A stretch of DNA of 64,000 bases from Hippophae tibetana. Its lineage: Eukaryota; Streptophyta; Magnoliopsida; Rosales; Elaeagnaceae. Position numbers and translations under genes: made by a program. Shown here in pieces: positions 50,108 through 61,830 of the stretch. Every line of letters begins with the position of its first letter. The stretch's first letter is position 1. Location of the stretch: NCBI GenBank assembly GCA_037013495.1, contig CM072801.1, positions 109,499,816 to 109,563,815 on the forward strand, in the 5' to 3' direction. The notes beneath the pieces were generated by a model. That model made no database searches. It was not told where the DNA came from and saw only the letters and a program-made list of their open reading frames with translations.

Positions 50108-50307
50108 ATGTGTTCCACCTTTCTTTCTTCTTGAGAAAAACAAGAGAGCTAATACTGTACACAGTGTAAAAACAAAAAGAAGGTATTAATTGTGGTTGTA
50201 ACTAAAAACTGTTATAACTTTTATTTTGTGCATCGAAATGAGTACTATAACATATCAAATCTGAAGCTCCTTCCGATGCCTAAAAACGCACCGTAGAAAT
50301 AGCATAT

Positions 50308-53300
50308 TTCCCCACTTTTGTCAACCCAAATTTCATGGTTCATACTACATAATGATGTCTTAAACTTTGGTCGCACCTTATTTCGTTGTAATCTCTTCTT
50401 GCTCTTTAGGATTTCAATTTGTTCATCTTAGCCATATTCTTACTAATTCAATCTTTCTTATTCCATTGAGTTCCAGTATTCTTAGGGTGTCCGCAAAAGG
50501 GATTCGCATCGTTTGGGATCATAACCTTGGATGTGGAAAATGGAGTATCTATCTTCACATATCTATTTTTAGAATTTTAGATTTAAAAAATTTTGTGCTT
50601 TGGAGGTTTTCTCCTCTCTTAAGTCACAATTTCCAAAAAGAGAAAGAAATTGTGTCCTTAAAGTCTTGTCTTTTATTTCAATTTTGTTGACATTGTTTTC
50701 CACTTTGGATTTCATATCTTATTTTTCTTTAAAATCTTGTCATCTTTTACTTTTCTTTGTTTTATGTGTTCCACCTTTCTTTCTTCTTGAGAAAAACAAG
50801 AGAGCTAATACAGTTCACAGTGTAAAAACAAAAAGAAGGTATTAATTGTGGTTTTAACTAAAAACTGTTATAACTTTTATTTTGTACATCGAAATGAGTA
50901 CTATAACATATCAAATCTGAAGCTCTTTCCGATGCCTAAAAACGCACCGTAGCAATAGTATATTTCCCCACTTTTGTCACCCAAATTTCATGGTGCATAC
51001 TACATAATGATGTCTTAAATTTTGGTCACACCTTATTTCGTTGTAATCTCTTCTTGCTCTTTAGGATTTCAATTTGTTCATCTTAGCCATATTCTTAGTA
51101 ATTCAATCTTTCTTATTCCATTGAGTTCCAGCGTTCTTAGGTTATCCGCAAAAGGGATTCGCATCGTTTGGGATCATAACCTTGGTTGCTGAAAATGGTG
51201 TATCTACCTTCACATATCTATTTTAAGAATTTTAGGTTTAAAAAATTTTGTGCTTTGGAGGTTTTCTCCTCCCTTAAGTCACAATTTGCAAAAAGAGAAA
51301 GAAATTGTGTCCTTAAAGTCTTGTCTTTTATTTCAATTTTGTAGACATTGTTTTCAACTTTGGATTTCATATCTTATTTTTCTTTAAAATCATGTCATCT
51401 TTTACTTTTCTATGTTTTATGTGTTCCACCTTTCTTTCTTCTTGAGAAAAACAAGAGAGCTAATACAGTTCACAGTGTAAAAACAAAAAGAAGGTATTAA
51501 TTGTGGTTGTAACTAAAAACTGTTATAACTTTTATTTTGTGCATCGAAATGAGTACTATAACATATCAAATCTGAAGCTCGTTCCGATGCCTAAAAACGC
51601 ACCGTAGCTATAGTATATTTCCCCACTTTTGTCAACCCAAATTTCATGGTGCATACTACATAATGATGTCTTAAACTTTGGTCGCACCTTATTTCGTTGT
51701 AATCTATTCTTGCTCTTTAGGATTTCAATTTGTTCATCTTCGCCATATTCTTAGTAATTCAATCTTTCTTATTCCATTGAGTTCCAGCGTTCTTAGGTTG
51801 TCCACAAAAGGGATTCGCATCGTTTGGGATCATAAACTTGGTTGCTAAAAATGGTGTATCTACCTTCACATATCTATTTTTAGAATTTTAGGTTTAAAAT
51901 ATTTTGTGCTTTGGAGGTTTTCTCCTCTCTTAAGTCACAATTTCCAAAAAGAGAAAGAAATTGTGTCCTTAAAGTCTTGTCTTTTATTTCAATTTTGTTG
52001 ACATTGTTTTCCACTTTGGATTTCATATCTTATTTTTCTTTAAAATCTTGTCATCTTTTACTTTTCTTTGTTTTATGTGTTACACCTTTCTTTCTTCTTG
52101 AGAAAAATAAGAGAGCTAATACAGTTCACAAAGTAAAAACAAAAAGAAGGTATTAATTGTGGTTGTAACTAAAAACTGTTATAACTTTTATTTTGTGCAT
52201 CGAAATGAGTACTATAACATATCAAATGTGAAGCTCGTTCCGATCCTATAAACGCACCGTAGCAATAGTATATTTCCCCACTTTTGTCAACCGAAATTTC
52301 ATGGTTCATACTACATAATGATGTCTTAAACTTTGAACGCACCTTATTTCGTTGTAATCTCTTCTTGCTCTTTAGTATTTCAATTTGTTCCTCTTCTCCA
52401 TATTCTTAGTAATTCAATCAATCTTATTCCATTGAGTTCTAGCGTTCTTAGGTTGTCCGCAAAAGGGATTCGCATAATTTGGGATCATAACCTTGGTTGC
52501 TAAAAATGGTGTATCTACCTTCACATATCTATTTTTAGAATTTTAGGTTTAAAATATTTTGTGCTTTGGAGGTTTTCTCCTCTCTTAAGTCACAATTTTC
52601 AAAAAGAGAAAGAAATTGTGTCCTTAAAGTCTTGTCTTTTATTTCAATTTTGTTGACATTGTTTTCCACTTTGGATTTCATATCTTATTTTTCTTTAAAA
52701 TCTTGTCGTCTTTTACTTTTCTTTGTTTTATGTGTTCCACCTTTCTTTCTTCTTGAGAAAAACAAGAGAGCTAATACAGTTAACAGTGTAAAAACAAAAA
52801 GAAGGTATTAATTGTGGTTGTAACTAAAAACTGTTATAACTTTTATTTTGTGCATCGAAATGAGTACTATAACATATCAAATCTGAAGCTCGTTCCGAAG
52901 CCTAAAAACGCACCGTAGCAATAGTCTATTTCCCCACTTTTGTCAACCCAAATTTCATGGTTCATACTACATAATGATGTCTTAAACTTTGGTCGCACCT
53001 TATTTCGTTGTAATCTCTTCTTGCTCTTTAGGATTTCAACTTGTTCATCTTAGCCATATTCTTAGTAATTCAATCTTTTTTACTCCATTGAGTTCCAGCG
53101 TTCTTAGGTTGTCCGCAAAAGGGATTCGCATCGTTTGGGATCATAACCTTGGATGCTGAAAATGGAGTATCTATCTTCACATATCTATTTTTAGAATTTT
53201 AGATTTAAAAAATTTTGTGCTTTGGCGGTTTTCTCCTCTCTTAAGTCACAATTTCCAAAAAGGGAAAGAAATTGTGTCCTTAAAGTCTTGTCTTTTATTT

Positions 53301-53385
53301 CAATTTTGTAGACATTGTTTTCAACTTTGGATTTCATATCTTATTTTTCTTTAAAATCTTGTCATCTTTTACTTTTCTTTGTTTT
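50308..53385 (+). repeat. Five-monomer tandem duplication (3,278 bp offset), right copy
   Basis: Partner of 47030-50107. Differences seen: cataaacttgg near 51836, ttctccatatt near 52396, aaactgtt near 52829 where the left copy has aaattgtt, agtctattt near 52926, and ccagcgttc near 53097 where the left copy has ccaacgttc. Confidence 0.87.
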
Positions 53386-54640
53386 ATGGGTTCCATCTTT
53401 CTTTCTTATTGAGAAAAACAAGAGAGCTAATACAGTTCACAGTGTAAAAACAAAAAGAAGGTATTAATTGTGGTTGTAACTAAAAACTGTTATAACTTTT
53501 ATTTTGTGCATCGAAATGAGTACTATAACATATCCAATCTGAAGCTCCTTCCGATGCCTAAAAACGCACCGTAGCAATAGTATATTTCCCCACTTTTGTC
53601 AACCCAAATTTCATGGTTCATACTACATAATGATGTCTTAAACTTTAGTCGCACCTTATTTCATTGTAATCTCTTCTTTCTCTTTAAGATTTCAATTTGT
53701 TCATCTTAGCCATATTCTTAGTAATTCAATCTTTCTTATTCCATTGAGTTCCAGCGTTCTTAGGTTGTCCGCAAAATGGATTCGCATCGTTTGGGATCAT
53801 AACCTTGGTTGCTGAAAAATGGAGTATCTACCTTCACATATCTATTTTTAGAATTTTAGGTTTAAAAAATTTTGTGCTTTGGAGGTTTTCTCCTCTCTTA
53901 AGTCACAATTTCCAAAAAGAGAAAGAAATTGTGTCCTTAAAGTCTTGTCTTTTATTTCAATTTTGTTGACATTGTTTTCCACTTTGGATTTCATATCTTA
54001 TTTTTCTTTAAAATCTTGTCATCTTTTACTTTTCTTTGTTTTATGTGTTCCACCTTTCTTTCTTCTTGAGAAAAATAAGAGAGCTAATACAGTTCACAAA
54101 GTAAAAACAAAAAGAAGGTATTAATTGTGGTTGTAACTAAAAACTGTTATAACTTTTATTTTGTGCATCGAAATGAGTACTATAACATATCAAATGTGAA
54201 GCTCGTTCCGATCCTATAAACGCACCGTAGCAATAGTATATTTCCCCACTTTTGTCAACCCAAATTTCATGGTTCATACTACATAATGATGTCTTAAACT
54301 TTGAACGCACCTTATTTCGTTGTAATCTCTTCTTGCTCTTTAGTATTTCAATTTGTTCCTCTTCGCCATATTCTTAGTAATTCAATCAATCTTATTCCAT
54401 TGAGTTCCAGCGTTCTTAGGTTGTCCGCAAAAGGGATTCGCATAATTTGGGATCATAACCTTGGTTGCTAAAAATGGTGTATCTACCTTCACATATCCAT
54501 TTTTAGAATTTTAGGTTTAAAATATTTTGTGCTTTGGAGGTTTTCTCCTCTCTTAAGTCACAATTTTCAAAAAGAGAAAGAAATTGTGTCCTTAAAGTCT
54601 TGTCTTTTATTTCAATTTTGTTGACATTGTTTTCCACTTT
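52500..54640 (+). repeat. Three-monomer-offset duplication (1,968 bp), left copy
   Basis: Matches 54468-56608; the two overlap because the tract is longer than the offset. Shared order: unit with cttgtcgtc and gttaacagtg, then type A with tatccaatctg after it, then type B with caaaatggattcg. Differences include ttcattgtaatc near 53662. Confidence 0.75.
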
Positions 54641-56608
54641 GGATTTCATATCTTATTTTTCTTTAAAATCTTGTCGTCTTTTACTTTTCTTTGTTTTATG
54701 TGTTCCACCTTTCTTTCTTCTTGAGAAAAACAAGAGAGCTAATACAGTTAACAGTGTAAAAACAAAAAGAAGGTATTAATTGTGGTTGTAACTAAAAACT
54801 GTTATAACTTTTATTTTGTGCATCGAAATGAGTACTATAACATATCAAATCTGAAGCTCGTTCCGAAGCCTAAAAACGCACCGTAGCAATAGTATATTTC
54901 CCCACTTTTGTCAACCCAAATTTCATGGTTCATACTACATAATGATGTCTTAAACTTTGGTCGCACCTTATTTCGTTGTAATCTCTTCTTGCTCTTTAGG
55001 ATTTCAACTTGTTCATCTTAGCCATATTCTTAGTAATTCAATCTTTTTTACTCCATTGAGTTCCAGCGTTCTTAGGTTGTCCGCAAAAGGGATTCGCATC
55101 GTTTGGGATCATAACCTTGGATGCTGAAAATGGAGTATCTATCTTCACATATCTATTTTTAGAATTTTAGATTTAAAAAATTTTGTGCTTTGGCGGTTTT
55201 CTCCTCTCTTAAGTCACAATTTCCAAAAAGGGAAAGAAATTGTGTCCTTAAAGTCTTGTCTTTTATTTCAATTTTGTAGACATTGTTTTCAACTTTGGAT
55301 TTCATATCTTATTTTTCTTTAAAATCTTGTCATCTTTTACTTTTCTTTGTTTTATGGGTTCCATCTTTCTTTCTTATTGAGAAAAACAAGAGAGCTAATA
55401 CAGTTCACAGTGTAAAAACAAAAAGAAGGTATTAATTGTGGTTGTAACTAAAAACTGTTATAACTTTTATTTTGTGCATCGAAATGAGTACTATAACATA
55501 TCCAATCTGAAGCTCCTTCCGATGCCTAAAAACGCACCGTAGCAATAGTATATTTCCCCACTTTTGTCAACCCAAATTTCATGGTTCATACTACATAATG
55601 ATGTCTTAAACTTTAGTCGCACCTTATTTCGTTGTAATCTCTTCTTTCTCTTTAAGATTTCAATTTGTTCATCTTAGCCATATTCTTAGTAATTCAATCT
55701 TTCTTATTCCATTGAGTTCCAGCGTTCTTAGGTTGTCCGCAAAATGGATTCGCATCGTTTGGGATCATAACCTTGGTTGCTGAAAAATGGAGTATCTACC
55801 TTCACATATCTATTTTAAGAATTTTAGGTTTAAAAAATTTTGTGCTTTGGAGGTTTTCTCCTCTCTTAAGTCACAATTTCCAAAAAGAGAAAGAAATTGT
55901 GTCCTTAAAGTCTTGTCTTTTATTTCAATTTTGTTGACATTGTTTTCCACTTTGGATTTCATATCTTATTTTTCTTTAAAATCTTGTCATCTTTTACTTT
56001 TCTTTGTTTTATGTGTTCCACCTTTCTTTCTTCTTGAGAAAAATAAGAGAGCTAATACAGTTCACAAAGTAAAAACAAAAAGAAGGTATTAATTGTGGTT
56101 GTAACTAAAAACTGTTATAACTTTTATTTTGTGCATCGAAATGAGTACTATAACATATCAAATGTGAAGCTCGTTCCGATCCTATAAACGCACCGTAGCA
56201 ATAGTATATTTCCCCACTTTTGTCAACCCAAATTTCATGGTTCATACTACATAATGATGTCTTAAACTTTGAACGCACCTTATTTCGTTGTAATCTCTTC
56301 TTGCTCTTTAGTATTTCAATTTGTTCCTCTTCGCCATATTCTTAGTAATTCAATCAATCTTATTCCATTGAGTTCCAGCGTTCTTAGGTTGTCCGCAAAA
56401 GGGATTCGCATAATTTGGGATCATAACCTTGGTTGCTAAAAATGGTGTATCTACCTTCACATATCCATTTTTAGAATTTTAGGTTTAAAATATTTTGTGC
56501 TTTGGAGGTTTTCTCCTCTCTTAAGTCACAATTTTCAAAAAGAGAAAGAAATTGTGTCCTTAAAGTCTTGTCTTTTATTTCAATTTTGTTGACATTGTTT
56601 TCCACTTT
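54468..56608 (+). repeat. Three-monomer-offset duplication (1,968 bp), right copy
   Basis: Partner of 52500-54640. Its right part belongs also to the seven-kb block, so the two events overlap. It ends where gatgtcatatc (near 56610) replaces gatttcatatc. Confidence 0.72.
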
Positions 56609-59600
56609 GGATGTCATATCTTATTTTTCTTTAAAATCTTGTCATCTTTTACTTTTCTTTGTTTTATGTGTTCCACCTTTCATTCTTCTTGAGAAAAACA
56701 AGAGAGCTAATACAGTTCACAATGTAAAAACAAAAAGAAGGTATTAATTGTGGTTGTAACTAAAAACTGTTATAACTTTTATTTTGTGCATCGAAATGAG
56801 TACTATAACATATCAAATATGAAGCTCGTTCCGATCCTATAAACGCACCGTAGCAATAGTATATTTCCCCACTTTTGTCAACCCAAATTTCATGGTTCAT
56901 ACTACATAATGATGTCTTAAACTTTGAACGCACCTTATTTCGTTGTAATCTCTTCTTGCTCTTTAGTATTTCAATTTGTTCCTCTTCGCCATATTCTTAG
57001 TAATTCAATCTTTCTTATTCCATTGAGTTACAGCGTTCTTAGGTTGTCCGCAAAAGGGATTCGCATAATTTGGGATCATAACCTTGGTTGCTAAAAATGG
57101 TGTATCTACCTTCACATATCTATTTTTAGAATTTTAGGTTTAAAATATTTTGTGCTTTGGAGGTTTTCTCCTCTCTTAAGTCACAATTTTCAAAAAGAGA
57201 AAGAAATTGTGTCCTTAAAGTCTTGTCTTTTATTTCAATTTTGTTGACATTGTTTTCCACTTTGGATGTCATATCTTATTTTTCTTTAAAATCTTGTCAT
57301 CTTTTACTTTTCTTTGTTTTATGTGTTCCACCTTTCATTCTTCTTGAGAAAAACAAGAGAGCTAATACAGTTCACAATGTAAAAACAAAAAGAAGGTATT
57401 AATTGTGGTTGTAACTAAAAACTGTTATAACTTTTATTTTGTGCATCGAAATGAGTACTTTAACATATCAAATCTGAAGCTCGTTCCGAAGCCTAAAAAC
57501 GCACCGTAGCAATAGTATATTTCCCCACTTTTGTCAACCCAAATTTCATGGTTCATACTACATAATGATGTCTTAAACTTTGGTCGCACCTTATTTCGTT
57601 GTAATCTCTTCTTGCTCTTTAGGATTTCAACTTGTTCATCTTAGCCATATTCTTAGTAATTCAATCTTTTTTACTCCATTGAGTTCCAGCGTTCTTAGGT
57701 TGTCCGCAAAAGGGATTCGCATCGTTTGGGATCATAACCTTGGATGCTGAAAATGGAGTATCTATCTTCACATATCTATTTTTAGAATTTTAGATTTAAA
57801 AAATTTTGTGCTTTGGCGGTTTTCTCCTCTCTTAAGTCACAATTTCCAAAAAGGGAAAGAAATTGTGTCCTTAAAGTCTTGTCTTTTTTTTCAATTTTGT
57901 AGACATTGTTTTCAACTTTGGATTTCATATCTTATTTTTCTTTAAAATCTTGTCATCTTTTACTTTTCTTTGTTTTATGGGTTCCATCTTTCTTTCTTAT
58001 TGAGAAAAACAAGAGAGCTAATACAGTTCACAGTGTAAAAACAAAAAGAAGGTATTAATTGTGGTTGTAACTAAAAACTGTTATAACTTTTATTTTGTGC
58101 ATCGAAATGAGTACTATAACATATCAAATATGAAGCTCCTTCCGATGCCTAAAAACGCACCGTAGCAATAGTATATTTCCCCACTTTTGTCAACCCAAAT
58201 TTCATGGTTCATACTACATAATGATGTCTTAAACTTTAGTCGCACCTTATTTCGTTGTAATCTCTTCTTTCTCTTTAAGATTTCAATTTGTTCATCTTAG
58301 CCATATTCTTAGTAATTCAATCTTTCTTATTCCATTGAGTTCCAGCGTTCTTAGGTTGTCCGCAAAAGGGATTCGCATCGTTTGGGATCATAACCTTGGT
58401 TGCTGAAAAATGGAGTATCTACCTTCACATATCTATTTTTAGAATTTTAGGTTTAAAAAATTTTGTGCTTTGGAGGTTTTCTCCTCTCTTAAGTCACAAT
58501 TTCCAAAAAGAGAAAGAAATTGTGTCCTTAAAGTCTTGTCTTTTATTTCAATTTTGTTGACATTGTTTTCCACTTTGGATTTCATATCTTATTTTTCTTT
58601 AAAATCTTGTCATCTTTTACTTTTCTTTGTTTTATGTGTTACACCTTTCTTTCTTCTTGAGAAAAATAAGAGAGCTAATACAGTTCACAAAGTAAAAACA
58701 AAAAGAAGGTATTAATTGTGGTTGTAACTAAAAACTGTTATAACTTTTATTTTGTGCATCGAAATGAGTACTATAACATATCAAATGTGAAGCTCGTTCC
58801 GATCCTATAAACGCACCGTAGCAATAGTATATTTCCCCACTTTTGTCAACCGAAATTTCATGGTTCATACTACATAATGATGTCTTAAACTTTGAACGCA
58901 CCTTATTTCGTTGTAATCTCTTCTTGCTCTTTAGTATTTCAATTTGTTCCTCTTCGCCATATTCTTAGTAATTCAATCAATCTTATTCCATTGAGTTCTA
59001 GCGTTCTTAGGTTGTCCGCAAAAGGGATTCGCATAATTTGGGATCATAACCTTGGTTGCTAAAAATGGTGTATCTACCTTCACATATCTATTTTTAGAAT
59101 TTTAGGTTTAAAATATTTTGTGCTTTGGAGGTTTTCTCCTCTCTTAAGTCACAATTTTCAAAAAGAGAAAGAAATTGTGTCCTTAAAGTCTTGTCTTTTA
59201 TTTCAATTTTGTTGACATTGTTTTCCACTTTGGATGTCATATCTTATTTTTCTTTAAAATCTTGTCATCTTTTACTTTTCTTTGTTTTATGTGTTCCACC
59301 TTTCATTCTTCTTGAGAAAAAGAAGAGAGCTAATACAGTTCACAATGTAAAAACAAAAAGAAGGTATTAATTGTGGTTGTAACTAAAAACTGTTATAACT
59401 TTTATTTTGTGCATCGAAATGAGTACTATAACATATCAAATCTGAAGCTCGTTCCGATGCCTAAAAACGCACCGTAGCAATAGTATATTTCCCCACTTTT
59501 GTCAACCCAAATTTCATGGTTCATACTACATAATGATGTCTTAAACTTTGGTCGCACCTTATTTCGTTGTAATCTCTTCTTGCTCTTTAGGATTTCAATT

Positions 59601-61830
59601 TGTTCATCTTAGCCATATTCTTACTAATTCAATCTTTCTTATTCCATTGAGTTCCAGTATTCTTAGGGTGTCCGCAAAAGGGATTCGCATCGTTTGGGAT
59701 CATAACCTTGGATGTGGAAAATGGAGTATCTATCTTCACATATCTATTTTTAGAATTTTAGGTTTAAAAAATTTTGTGCTTTGGAGGTTTTCTCCTCTCT
59801 TAAGTCACAATTTCCAAAAAGAGAAAGAAATTGTGTCCTTAAAGACTTGTCTTTTATTTCAATTTTGTTGACATTGTTTTCCACTTTGGATTTTATATCT
59901 TATTTTTCTTTAAAATCTTGTCATCTTTTACTTTTCTTTGTTTTATGTGTTCCACCTTTCTTTCTTCTTGAGAAAAACAAGAAAGCTAATACAGTTCACA
60001 AAGTAAAAACAAAAAGAAGGTATTAATTGTGGTTGTAACTAAAAACTGTTATAACTTTTATTTTGTGCATCGAAATGAGTACTATAACATATCAAATATG
60101 AAGCTCGTTCCGATCCTATAAACGCACCGTAGCAATAGTATATTTCCCCACTTTTGTCAACCCAAATTTCATGGTTCATACTACATAATGATGTCTTAAA
60201 CTTTGAACGCACCTTATTTCGTTGTAATCTCTTCTTGCTCTTTAGTATTTCAATTTGTTCCTCTTCGCCATATTCTTAGTAATTCAATCTTTCTTATTCC
60301 ATTGAGTTCCAGCGTTCTTAGGTTGTCCGCAAAAGGGATTCGCATAATTTGGGATCATAACCTTGGTTGCTAAAAATGGTGTATCTACCTTCACATATCT
60401 ATTTTTAGAATTTTAGGTTTAAAATATTTTGTGCTTTGGAGGTTTTCTCCTCTCTTAAGTCACAATTTTCAAAAAGAGAAAGAAATTGTGTCCTTAAAGT
60501 CTTGTCTTTTATTTCAATTTTGTTGACATTGTTTTCCACTTTGGATTTCATATCTTATTTTTCTTTAAAATCTTGTCATCTTTTACTTTTCTTTGTTTTA
60601 TGTGTTCCACCTTTCTTTATTCTTGAGAAAAATAAGAGAGCTAATACAGTTCACAAAGTAAAAACAAAAAGAAGGTATTAATTGTGGTTGTAACTAAAAA
60701 CTGTTATAACTTTTATTTTGTGCATCGAAATGAGTACTATAACATATCAAATGTGAAGCTCGTTCCGATCCTATAAACGCACCGTAGCAATAGTATATTT
60801 CCCCACTTTTGTCAACCCAAATTTCATTTTTCATACTACATAATGATGTCTTAAACTTTGAACGCACCTTATTTCGTTGTAATCTCTTCTTGCTCTTTAG
60901 TATTTCAATTTGTTCCTCTTCGCCATATTCTTAGTAATTCAATCAATCTTATTCCATTGAGTTCCAGCGTTCTTAGGTTGTCCGCAAAAGGGATTCGCAT
61001 AATTTGGGATCATAACCTTGGTTGCTAAAAATGGTGTATCTACCTTCACATATCTATTTTTAGAATTTTAGGTTTAAAATATTTTGTGCTTTGGAGGTTT
61101 TCTCCTCTCTTAAGTCACAATTTTCAAAAAGAGAAAGAAATTGTGTCCTTAAAGTCTTGTCTTTTATTTCAATTTTGTTGACATTGTTTTCCACTTTGGA
61201 TGTCATATCTTATTTTTCTTTAAAATCTTGTCATCTTTTACTTTTCTTTGTTTTATGTGTTCCACCTTTCATTCTTCTTGAGAAAAACAAGAGAGCTAAT
61301 ACAGTTCACAATGTAAAAACAAAAAGAAGGTATTAATTGTGGTTGTAACTAAAAACTGTTATAACTTTTATTTTGTGCATCGAAATGAGTACTATAACAT
61401 ATCAAATCTGAAGCTCGTTCCGATGCCTAAAAACGCACCGTAGCAATAGTATATTTCCCCACTTTTGTCAACCCAAATTTCATGGTTCATACTACATAAT
61501 GATGTCTTAAACTTTGGTCGCACCTTATTTCGTTGTAATATCTTCTTGCTCTTTAGGATTTCAATTTGTTCATCTTAGCCATATTCTTAGTAATTCAATC
61601 TTTCTTATTCCATTGAGTTCCAGTATTCTTAGGGTGTCCGCAAAAGGGATTCGCATTGTTTGGGATCATAACCTTGGATGTGGAAAATGGAGTATCTATC
61701 TTCACATATCTATTTTTAGAATTTTAGATTTAAAAAATTTTGTGCTTTGGAGGTTTTCTCCTCTCTTAAGTCACAATTTCCAAAAAGAGAAAGAAATTGT
61801 GTCCTTAAAGTCTTTTCTTTTATTTCAATT
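54840..61830 (+). repeat. Seven-kb duplicated block, offset 14,425 bp, right copy
   Basis: Partner of 40415-47405. Small private differences include ctattttaag near 55812, aaagacttg near 59845 and ttcatttttcat near 60827. The right end is near 61830, where ttttgtagac replaces ttttgttgac. Confidence 0.87.
57895..60066 (+). repeat. Six-monomer-offset duplication (3,934 bp), left copy
   Basis: Matches 61829-64000. Register points 58470, 59125 and 59781 pair with 62404, 63059 and 63715. The A-B-C-D order with gtgttacacc, caaccgaaatttc, gagttctagcg, gaaaaagaagag and gggtgtccgc is shared. I saw two differences in about 2.17 kb. Confidence 0.87.
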
